Positions 1 to 4,586 of a DNA stretch of 7,033 bases are shown here, in pieces (position 1 is the stretch's first letter; the number at the start of each line of letters is the position of its first letter). The stretch spans positions 1 through 7,033 of the forward strand of contig JAGOBN010000210.1 of assembly GCA_017999235.1 (NCBI GenBank), given 5' to 3'. Below the pieces are notes generated by a model. That model did not search any database. It saw nothing but the letters and a program-made list of their open reading frames with translations, and was not told where the DNA came from. A program made the translations under genes and the position numbers. The DNA is from Anaerolineales bacterium. Lineage in GTDB: Bacteria > Chloroflexota > Anaerolineae > Anaerolineales > UBA6663.

Positions 1-37
1 CCACGAACAACAGTGTCACGCGGCGCGCAGTCGTCAT
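1..37 (-). CDS. 5' fragment of a leftward gene (12 codons, runs off the window)
   Basis: On the minus strand an ATG at 37-35 opens a frame that stays open to the window edge. It reads MTTARRVTLLFV, a charged start followed by hydrophobic residues, which resembles the beginning of a signal peptide or membrane segment. A weak AAGG lies only three bases upstream of the ATG, so ribosome binding is poor or the mRNA is nearly leaderless. Only 12 codons are visible, so the product cannot be named and the call could be chance. The divergent arrangement with the ATPase gene at 67 and the AT-rich core between them support it. Confidence 0.3.
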   Translation of the reverse strand, partial: MTTARRVTLLFV

Positions 38-44
38 CAACCTT

Positions 45-52
45 AGTATAAT
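45..52. promoter_or_regulatory. Overlapping divergent -10 elements
   Basis: The plus strand reads TATAAT at 47-52, a perfect sigma-70 type -10 box. The minus strand reads TATACT across 45-50, a 5/6 match pointing the other way. No good -35 is seen for the rightward promoter. For the leftward one CTGGCA (complement of 68-73) is a 4/6 candidate at 17 bp. Both predicted transcription starts lie within about ten bases of the ATG codons at 67 and 37, so both mRNAs would have almost no leader. The assignment rests on motif match alone. Confidence 0.35.
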
Positions 53-66
53 CCAGGCCTTCACCC

Positions 67-1146
67 ATGCCAGACCAGCCTACCTACCCCGCTGACTATC
101 GGGCGCGCGAGATGCGGGCCGTGCTGGCCGCCTTGCAGGCCGGCGAATGCGCGGCCGTCGTTGGTCTGAGCGGCGCCGGCAAGAGCAACTTCCTGCGCGC
201 GCTGGTGGAGGCCCACCCCCGCCTGAAACTGGTGGACGCCAATCGCTTGGGGGCGCCCACGCCGGCGGCGCTCTTCACGTTGATGGGCCGCACACTGGAT
301 GCGGAAGGGCCGGCCACCGACTCGCTGGCGGCGCTGGAAGCCGTATTGGGCAGACGTCTGGCCGCGCCCGAAAGTTCACTCACCTTTGTCTTGGACCGCT
401 TTGACGCGCTGACGCGCGCCGATCAACCGGCGCTCACCGGCCAGCTGCGGGCGCTGCGCGACGCTTACAAATACCGTCTGACCTATGTGATCGCGACCCG
501 CCGGCCGCTGGAAGCGCGCACGGAATTGGCCGAGCTGTTCTACGCCAACACGGTCTGGCTGGGGCCGCTGAGCGACGCGGACGCGCGCTGGACGGTGGCG
601 CGCTTCGCGGCGCGCAAAGCGCTGACCTGGGACGCCGCCTTCAGCGCGGCGCTGATCGCGCTGACACGCGGCTACCCGGCCTTTCTGCGCGCCGCGTGTG
701 AGGCCGCGGCCGGCGCGCCGGCGGTCCCGACCCTGGCGGCCCTGGCCCGCCATCCCGCCGTCCAGGCGCGCTTGGCCGAGTTCTGGGCCGATCAGCCGAC
801 CGCCGAGGAATTGCGCCAGAGCGGGCTGAGCGGCCTGGCGCTGTTGGAGGCCGGCCGGCCGCGCTCCGCGCCGCTCTTTGACACCGCCCGGCTGACGGCC
901 AAAGAAGCCCGCTTGCTGGACTATTTTCAGGCCCACGCCGGCGAGGTGTGCGCCAAAGACGATTTGATCCGCGCGGTCTGGCCCGAAGACCAGGTCTTTA
1001 CCGAGGGTGTGCGCGACGACAGCCTGGCGCAGCTGGTGCGCCGCCTGCGCGAGAAGATCGAGCCGGAGCCGGCCGCCCCGCGCTTCATTCAGACCGTGCC
1101 GGGGCGCGGTTACCGCCTGACGCCGGCGCCGGCCGCGGATGGTTAA
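67..1146 (+). CDS. P-loop ATPase with C-terminal OmpR-type winged-helix DNA-binding domain (putative transcriptional regulator)
   Basis: A 359-residue protein with two recognisable parts. The N-terminal half is a P-loop ATPase: Walker A GLSGAGKS at residues 33-40, a Walker B-like strand LTFVLDRFD at 105-113, and a possible sensor-1 strand ending YVIATRRP near 140-147. Helical sequence rich in Ala, Leu and Arg follows, as in AAA_16/STAND-type modules. The C-terminal part (about 276-351) matches the winged-helix effector domain of OmpR/PhoB regulators: LTAKEARLLDYF, then a recognition helix around DDSLAQLVRRLREKIE, then the wing hairpin FIQTVPGRGYRL. There is no receiver domain, signal peptide or membrane segment, so it is probably a cytoplasmic regulator whose DNA binding depends on nucleotide state or a bound partner. 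The residue after the Walker B aspartate is Arg (LDRFD) rather than the usual acidic residue, so hydrolysis may be slow or absent. No strong Shine-Dalgarno precedes the ATG. Targets are unknown. Domain calls are firm; the regulatory role is inferred. Confidence 0.85.
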   Translation: MPDQPTYPADYRAREMRAVLAALQAGECAAVVGLSGAGKSNFLRALVEAHPRLKLVDANRLGAPTPAALFTLMGRTLDAEGPATDSLAALEAVLGRRLAAPESSLTFVLDRFDALTRADQPALTGQLRALRDAYKYRLTYVIATRRPLEARTELAELFYANTVWLGPLSDADARWTVARFAARKALTWDAAFSAALIALTRGYPAFLRAACEAAAGAPAVPTLAALARHPAVQARLAEFWADQPTAEELRQSGLSGLALLEAGRPRSAPLFDTARLTAKEARLLDYFQAHAGEVCAKDDLIRAVWPEDQVFTEGVRDDSLAQLVRRLREKIEPEPAAPRFIQTVPGRGYRLTPAPAADG

Positions 1147-1150
1147 CCAA

Positions 1151-1181
1151 CAGCGCCCCGGCGGTTAAGCTCAGGGCGCTG
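1151..1181. terminator. Perfect 8-bp hairpin between convergent genes
   Basis: CAGCGCCC at 1151-1158 pairs with GGGCGCTG at 1174-1181 around a 15-base loop. It lies between the stop of the ATPase gene (1146) and the stop of the leftward pentapeptide gene (1208). The position suits a bidirectional terminator, but no U-tract follows on either strand, so it may only protect RNA 3' ends or be a chance GC-rich pairing. Confidence 0.35.
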
Positions 1182-1207
1182 GGCGTGGTCAACGGCGCGG
1201 CGGTCAG

Positions 1208-1753
1208 TTAGAGATTCTCGTCCTCGTCGTCGGTCTCCGGCGGCGGCGGGCTCCAGGCCGTGCCATCCGGCAGGATGGTCTTCGGGGAGAGCACGGAATC
1301 GCTCAACTGGGCCACGTGCAGCTTGGCGCCGGTGAGGTTGGCGCCGGCCAGGTTGGCGCTCACCAGCAGCGCGCCGCGCATATTGGCGTTGCGTAAATCC
1401 GCCTCGGCCAGGTTGGCTTCAAACAGCTCGGCCCCAAACAAGTTGGCGCCTTCCAGCCGCGCGCGGCGCAGATCAGAGTGTGTCAGATCGCAGCGTGTCA
1501 TGTTGGCGTGGCTCAGGTCGGCCCCCAGCAGCAGGCATTCGGTGACCCGGGCCTCAAACAGCTCGGCGTTGGCCAGGATGGCGTTGATCAAATCCACGCG
1601 GTGCAGTTTGGAATCGTTCAGGTTGGCAAAGCGCAAATTGGCGCCGCGCAGGCTGGCGCCGGTGAGCTGCACGCCCCACAAATCGCGGTACTCCAGCTGC
1701 AGGGGCGCCGGCCGGCTGAGCAGTTCGGCCACTTCTTCGTACGTGAGCGGCAT
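1208..1753 (-). CDS. Pentapeptide repeat protein with 27 uninterrupted repeats
   Basis: From the ATG at 1753 this is a 181-residue protein. After a short N-terminal segment beginning MPLTYEEVAELL, residues 22-156 read as 27 consecutive pentapeptides of the A(D/N)LXX type (for example GANLR, FANLN, GADLS, EANLA, EADLR, GANLT) with no break. This predicts a right-handed quadrilateral beta-helix of nearly seven coils. The end carries PKTILPDGTAW, a common cap of this family, then a proline run and the acidic tail ETDDEDENL. I see no signal peptide, so a cytoplasmic location is likely. The frame stays open upstream to 1879, but that extension is Pro/Arg-rich with no family resemblance, and the repeat protein starts naturally at 1753 with AAAGGA about 11 bases ahead. 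Family members have varied or unknown roles; some mimic DNA (MfpA, Qnr). Nothing here shows that activity, and the function is unknown. Confidence 0.9.
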   Translation of the reverse strand: MPLTYEEVAELLSRPAPLQLEYRDLWGVQLTGASLRGANLRFANLNDSKLHRVDLINAILANAELFEARVTECLLLGADLSHANMTRCDLTHSDLRRARLEGANLFGAELFEANLAEADLRNANMRGALLVSANLAGANLTGAKLHVAQLSDSVLSPKTILPDGTAWSPPPPETDDEDENL

Positions 1754-1829
1754 CGCGGCAGTTATCCTTTCCCGCGTGGGCCGGGATTGGTCTGGGCGGG
1801 GACACCCGGACGCCGGCGGAGATGGCGAA

Positions 1830-1857
1830 AGTTTAACGCGCCCAGGCGTTAAGTCAA
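1830..1857 (-). promoter_or_regulatory. Candidate sigma-70 promoter of the pentapeptide gene
   Basis: On the minus strand TTGACT (complement of 1852-1857, 5/6 match to the -35) is followed after 16 bp by TAAACT (complement of 1830-1835, 4/6 match to the -10). This would start transcription near 1823 and give a leader of about 70 bases before the ATG at 1753. The spacer is filled by an inverted repeat. This is a motif match only. Confidence 0.45.
1833..1852. repeat. Inverted repeat TTAACGC-N6-GCGTTAA, candidate operator
   Basis: TTAACGC at 1833-1839 and GCGTTAA at 1846-1852 form a perfect 7-bp inverted repeat with a six-base centre. It overlaps the proposed -10 and spans the spacer of the leftward promoter, which is where a repressor dimer would block RNA polymerase. 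Its AT-containing arms stand out from the GC-rich background. The binding protein is unknown; the winged-helix regulator encoded at 67-1146 is one candidate only by proximity. Confidence 0.4.
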
Positions 1858-1883
1858 ATCCCTGCGGCCGGCCGCGCAAACAA

Positions 1884-1912
1884 TTGACGCCGGCCGCGGC
1901 CGGCGCTACAAT
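1884..1912 (+). promoter_or_regulatory. Strong sigma-70 promoter of the thiamine operon
   Basis: TTGACG at 1884-1889 and TACAAT at 1907-1912 are separated by exactly 17 bp, each a 5/6 match to the sigma-70 consensus. The expected start near 1919 lies just before the riboswitch aptamer, so the leader begins almost directly with the sensor. The spacer consists of a GC-rich perfect palindrome (1888-1905), which may be incidental because GCCGGC is very common in this DNA. Confidence 0.75.
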
Positions 1913-1925
1913 CTTTTGTAATTGA

Positions 1926-2034
1926 CAGCGGGAGCTCGGTGAAACCGGGCTGAGAGGGTGTCTGTCGGCGCAAAGCGCCGACTAGACTCCGACCGATGGA
2001 ACCTGACGGGTAATGCCGGCGGAGGGAAACGCGG
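1926..2034 (+). ncRNA. TPP riboswitch (THI-box) aptamer
   Basis: The conserved parts of the TPP-sensing RNA are all present in order. P3 is GCTCGGT/ACCGGGC (1934-1940 with 1944-1950, including one G-U pair), followed directly by CTGAGA at 1950-1955, the pyrimidine-binding bulge. An extended variable stem P3a follows: GTCGGCGC/GCGCCGAC (1964-1971 with 1975-1982), prolonged by GTCT/AGAC (1960-1963 with 1984-1987). Then comes AACCTGA with P4 CCT/AGG (2002-2004 with 2023-2025), GGGTAATGCC, the GCG of the pyrophosphate-sensing side (2019-2021) and GGAGGGAAAC. P1 appears short (GCG/CGC, 1928-1930 with 2030-2032), and P1/P2 pairing is uncertain by eye. The stretch between CTGA and the P5 loop looks about two bases shorter than the common form, leaving a P5 of about 3 bp. 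It sits directly upstream of thiN and thi transport genes, as expected. TPP binding should switch the operon off. Confidence 0.95.
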
Positions 2035-2053
2035 ATAACGTTGAACACCCTCC
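2021..2053 (+). promoter_or_regulatory. Proposed antiterminator pairing of the TPP riboswitch
   Basis: GGAGGG at 2021-2026, in the 3' part of the aptamer (its AGG forms P4), is exactly complementary to CCCTCC at 2048-2053, the 5' arm of the downstream terminator. This pairing is incompatible with both the TPP-bound aptamer and the terminator hairpin, so it is a natural candidate for the ligand-free, expression-on structure. It would leave the thiN ribosome-binding site single stranded. It is inferred from complementarity; a six-pair helix with a loop of about 21 bases is modest. Confidence 0.5.
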
Positions 2054-2068
2054 CTGGAGGGTGTTTTT
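2044..2068 (+). terminator. Riboswitch-controlled intrinsic terminator that also masks the thiN ribosome-binding site
   Basis: ACACCCTC at 2045-2052 pairs perfectly with GAGGGTGT at 2057-2064 around a tight CCTG loop; A2044-T2065 can add a pair. TTTTTGTTT follows (2064-2072), giving a classical intrinsic terminator. It lies ten bases beyond the aptamer and is the expression platform. The 3' arm contains GGAGGG (2056-2061), the Shine-Dalgarno for thiN, so the same hairpin can stop RNA polymerase and hide the ribosome-binding site in transcripts that escape termination. Confidence 0.85.
2056..2061 (+). promoter_or_regulatory. Shine-Dalgarno of thiN inside the terminator stem
   Basis: GGAGGG is a very strong Shine-Dalgarno. 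Counting from GGAGG it sits six bases before the TTG at 2067, which decides the thiN start. It is base-paired when the terminator hairpin forms and free when the aptamer hexamer at 2021-2026 takes the CCCTCC arm. Confidence 0.65.
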
Positions 2069-2726
2069 GTTTACGCAGCCAGCCAAGCCGCGCGCCATTG
2101 TGTTTGCCAACGGAGAGCTGCCGGCCGGCGCCGCCGACCGCCTGCGGCCCGGGGACTGGCTGGTGGCCGCCGACGGCGGCGCGCGGCACTGCCTGGCGCT
2201 GGGGCGGACGCCGGCGCTGGTGGTGGGCGACCTCGATTCGCTGACCGACGCCGAACAGACCCGCCTGGAGGCCGCCGGCGTCCGCTGGGAACGGCATCCG
2301 CCCGCCAAGGATGAGACCGATCTGGAGCTGGCTTTGCTGAGCGCGGCGCGGGCCGGCGCGGCTTTTATCGGCGTGCTCGGGGCGCTGGGCGGCCGGCTGG
2401 ATATGACGCTGGGCAACGTGCTCCTTTTGGCGCACCCGGCGTTGGCGGCCGTGCGCGTGGAGTTGTGGCACGGCCCGCAGACGCTGTGGCTGATCCGCCC
2501 GCCCGGCGGCCCGGTGGCCGGCCAGCCCGGCGACACCGTCAGCCTGATCCCGCTGGGCGGCCAGGCCGAGGCCGTCACGCTGACGGGCTTTCAGTACGCC
2601 TTGCACGCGGAGCCGCTGCGCGCGGGGCCGGCGCGCGGCCTCAGCAACGTGCTGACCGCGCCCCAGGCCCAGGTAGCGCTGAGCGCCGGCCAGCTGCTGG
2701 CCGTGCACACCCCCGGCCGCGCTTAA
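2067..2726 (+). CDS. thiN: Thiamine pyrophosphokinase (thiamine diphosphokinase)
   Basis: Transfers pyrophosphate from ATP to thiamine, giving the cofactor TPP and AMP in the cytoplasm. Family motifs are clear: FANGELP near the start, VAADGGARHCLALG, the metal-binding VVGDLDSLT, KDETDLELALL, and GALGGRLDMTLGN, followed by the C-terminal beta-sandwich half. The frame is open from an ATG at 2013, but that ATG is the conserved UAAUG of the riboswitch and translation from it would cross the aptamer and terminator. TTG at 2067 has GGAGG six bases upstream and gives 219 residues starting MFTQPAKPRAIVFANGELP, a normal length for the family. A GTG at 2061 would lie in the Shine-Dalgarno. The TAA stop overlaps AAGGAG, the ribosome-binding site of the next ORF. 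It is the first gene of a TPP-riboswitch operon with ABC transport genes. Function is firm; the exact start is inferred. Confidence 0.93.
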   Translation: MFTQPAKPRAIVFANGELPAGAADRLRPGDWLVAADGGARHCLALGRTPALVVGDLDSLTDAEQTRLEAAGVRWERHPPAKDETDLELALLSAARAGAAFIGVLGALGGRLDMTLGNVLLLAHPALAAVRVELWHGPQTLWLIRPPGGPVAGQPGDTVSLIPLGGQAEAVTLTGFQYALHAEPLRAGPARGLSNVLTAPQAQVALSAGQLLAVHTPGRA

Positions 2727-2736
2727 GGAGCATGAC

Positions 2737-2796
2737 ATGACCGCCGCACCGCTGGAACCCAACCGCACCGTCAAGGTGGAGCAATACCGCCGATGA
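2737..2796 (+). CDS. 19-residue mini-ORF coupled to the permease gene
   Basis: ATG at 2737 follows AAGGAG (2725-2730) with six-base spacing, the best Shine-Dalgarno in this intergenic gap. It encodes MTAAPLEPNRTVKVEQYRR and stops at TGA 2794-2796, overlapping the permease ATG (2793-2795) in an ATGA junction. It is hydrophilic and basic at the end, with no membrane segment. The permease itself has only GGTGGAG at 2775-2781, about 11 bases from its ATG, so ribosomes ending the mini-ORF may feed it by coupling. It could be a short functional peptide, a translational leader or the remnant of a longer gene. I recognise no family. Confidence 0.45.
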   Translation: MTAAPLEPNRTVKVEQYRR

Positions 2797-3590
2797 CGCG
2801 CGTCCCTGGGTGGCGCGAGGCCGGCCCGCCGCTGCTGCTGATCGGGCTGCTGGTGCTGGCCTGGGAAGCGGCGGCGGTCCTGAGCGGTCTGCCGGCCTTC
2901 ATCCTGCCCTCCCCCAGCCAGGTGTGGCAGGCCGGCTGGGAAACCCGCGCCCTGCTGTTGAGCGCGTTGGGCGCCACCCTGCTGGAGACCGCGCTCGGCC
3001 TGGCCGTGGCGCTGGCGCTCGGAGTGGCGCTGGCCGCCGCGATGGATTTCTCGGCGCTGCTGCGGCGCGCGCTCTATCCGCTGCTGGTCGTCTCACAGAC
3101 CGTGCAGATCCTGGCCATCGCGCCCCTGCTGATTATCTGGTTTGGCTTCGGGCTGACGCCCAAGATCATCATCGTCGTGCTGGTGTGCTTCTTTCCGCTG
3201 GCCGTCAACACGGCGGACGGGCTGGCCTCGGCCGACCCCGATTACATCGCCCTGCTCCGCAGCCTGGGCGCGACGCGGGCGCAGATCTGGCGCCTGGTGC
3301 GGCTGCCGGCCGCCTTGCCCGCGTTCTTCTCCGGTCTGCGCGTGGCCGTCACCTACAGCGTCGTCGGCGCCACCATCGGCGAGTGGGTGGGCGGCACCAA
3401 CGGCCTGGGGCTGTACCTGCTGCGCTCCAAAAACGCCCTGGCCACCGATCAGGTCTTCGTCGCCATCGTGATCACCTCGGCGGTCAGCATCGCGTTGTAC
3501 GCGCTGGTGCTGCTGATCGAGCGCTGGGCGCTGCCCTGGTACCACTCCGCCCAGCGCACGCGCCAGTGGGATGAGAGCGGCATTTACTAA
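2793..3590 (+). CDS. thiX: ABC transporter permease, ThiX-like (thiamine precursor uptake)
   Basis: A 265-residue integral membrane protein of the BPD/SsuC-TauC permease type. Hydrophobic segments are visible at about residues 12-30, 54-84, 95-118, 123-142, 182-196 and 221-243, consistent with six membrane spans. The cytoplasmic EAA loop that docks to the ATPase is YIALLRSLGATRAQIWRLVR (151-170) followed by LPAALP. The segment ILPSPSQVW (37-45) after the first span and GEWVGGTNGLGLYLLRSKN (196-214) are typical of the family. It lies between thiN and the ThiY-like binding protein under a TPP riboswitch, which points to thiamine or thiamine-pyrimidine uptake. The sequence of the permease alone does not define the substrate. 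The start ATG overlaps the mini-ORF stop, and 15 bases separate its stop from the next start. Confidence 0.88.
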   Translation: MTRVPGWREAGPPLLLIGLLVLAWEAAAVLSGLPAFILPSPSQVWQAGWETRALLLSALGATLLETALGLAVALALGVALAAAMDFSALLRRALYPLLVVSQTVQILAIAPLLIIWFGFGLTPKIIIVVLVCFFPLAVNTADGLASADPDYIALLRSLGATRAQIWRLVRLPAALPAFFSGLRVAVTYSVVGATIGEWVGGTNGLGLYLLRSKNALATDQVFVAIVITSAVSIALYALVLLIERWALPWYHSAQRTRQWDESGIY

Positions 3591-3605
3591 CGAGGAGAGG
3601 TGGGT

Positions 3606-4586
3606 ATGCGTCACAGTGCAGTATCATCGTTCGTCAGTCTGGCGCTGATGATGGCGGGCTGCGCGCCGGCCGCGCCGGCCGCGCTGACCCCGGTCACGCT
3701 CATGCTGGATTGGGTCCCCAACGTCAACCACACCGGCCTGTTCGTGGCCCAGCAGCACGGTTACTTTACGGAGGCCGGCCTGGCGGTGACCATCATTCAG
3801 CCGGGCGAGGTCTACGCCGAGCAGGCGGTGGCCAGCGGCGCCGCCGATTTCGGCGTCAGCTATGCGGAGCAGGTGACCCTGGCGCGCGCCAACGACGGCG
3901 TGCCGCTGGTGTCCATCGCGGCCATCCTCCAGCACAACACCTCCGGCTTCGCGGCGCGCGCCGGCGAGGGGATTACGGCGCCCCAGGCGTGGGCGGGCCG
4001 GCGCTATGGCTCGTTTGGCAGCCCGTTTGAGGCGCCCACACTGCAGGCGCTCATGGCGTGCGCGGGCGGGGATTTCTCCCAGCTGCAGATCGTGGAGGCC
4101 GGCCTGACCGATCCCTTGGCGCTGCTGAACGAGAAACAGATCGATCTGGCCTGGATCTTCTATGGCACCCAGGGCGTGCAGGCCGAACAGCAGGGCATTC
4201 CGCTGGACGTGCTGATGATGGATCAGTACTTCGACTGCATCCCCGACTACTACACGCCGGTCCTGATCACCAGCGAGCAGCTGATCGCCGAGAAGCCGGC
4301 CATCGTCAAAGCTTTTGTGCAGGCTGTCAGCCGCGGCTATCGCTTCGCCATCACGCAGCCGGACCCGGCCGCCGCGATCCTGCAGGCCGCCGCGCCGGAA
4401 ACCGAACTGGCCACGCTCACCGCCCAGCAGGCCTGGCTCTCGCCGCGCTATCAGGCCGAGGCCGCGCGCTGGGGCGACCAGCAGCTCAGCGTCTGGCAGA
4501 ACTACGCGGACTGGATGCTGGCACGGGGCTTGATCCAGCAGCGGCTGGACGCGGCGCCAGCGTTCACGACCGCCTTCCTGCCCTGA
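3606..4586 (+). CDS. thiY: ABC transporter substrate-binding lipoprotein, NMT1/THI5-like (ThiY-like)
   Basis: A 326-residue extracytoplasmic binding protein. The N-terminus has a lipoprotein signal: MRHS, a hydrophobic stretch, and lipobox MAGC with the lipidated cysteine at 19, followed by an Ala/Pro linker. The mature part opens with the NMT1/THI5 hallmark LDWVPNVNHTGLFVAQQHGYF (34-54, abbreviated by family as W-P-N-x-N-H-T-G). The typical AVASGAADFGVSYAEQV (74-90) and the second-lobe segment PDYYTPVLITS (213-223) follow. ThiY proteins bind formylaminopyrimidine (FAMP) and relatives bind HMP-type pyrimidines; this one could bind either, or thiamine. The start is ATG 3606 rather than GTG 3600, because GGAGAGG (3594-3600) gives five-base spacing and the GTG lies at the edge of that site. 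The TGA stop overlaps the ATG of the ATPase gene (TGATG), indicating coupling. Confidence 0.9.
   Translation: MRHSAVSSFVSLALMMAGCAPAAPAALTPVTLMLDWVPNVNHTGLFVAQQHGYFTEAGLAVTIIQPGEVYAEQAVASGAADFGVSYAEQVTLARANDGVPLVSIAAILQHNTSGFAARAGEGITAPQAWAGRRYGSFGSPFEAPTLQALMACAGGDFSQLQIVEAGLTDPLALLNEKQIDLAWIFYGTQGVQAEQQGIPLDVLMMDQYFDCIPDYYTPVLITSEQLIAEKPAIVKAFVQAVSRGYRFAITQPDPAAAILQAAAPETELATLTAQQAWLSPRYQAEAARWGDQQLSVWQNYADWMLARGLIQQRLDAAPAFTTAFLP

Noticed and set aside
1754..1879. 42-residue N-terminal extension of the pentapeptide protein
   Set aside because: It is Pro/Ser/Arg-rich with no family similarity and would begin upstream of the proposed leftward promoter; the natural start is the ATG at 1753.
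1260..1925. Long rightward ORF of 221 codons opposite the pentapeptide gene
   Set aside because: It is the antisense shadow of the regular pentapeptide repeats, is composed of Ala/Ser/Arg repeats without a domain, and runs through the leftward promoter and the thi promoter.
1854..2774. Leftward 306-codon ORF across the riboswitch and thiN
   Set aside because: It is antisense to thiN, the TPP aptamer and the thi promoter, all of which have strong independent evidence; its sequence is low-complexity Gln/Arg/Ala with no domain.
4058..4585. N-terminal extension of the ATP-binding protein
   Set aside because: The frame is open by chance through thiY; the extension has no ABC or other domain character, and ATG 4586 with the TGATG overlap gives a normal-length ATPase.
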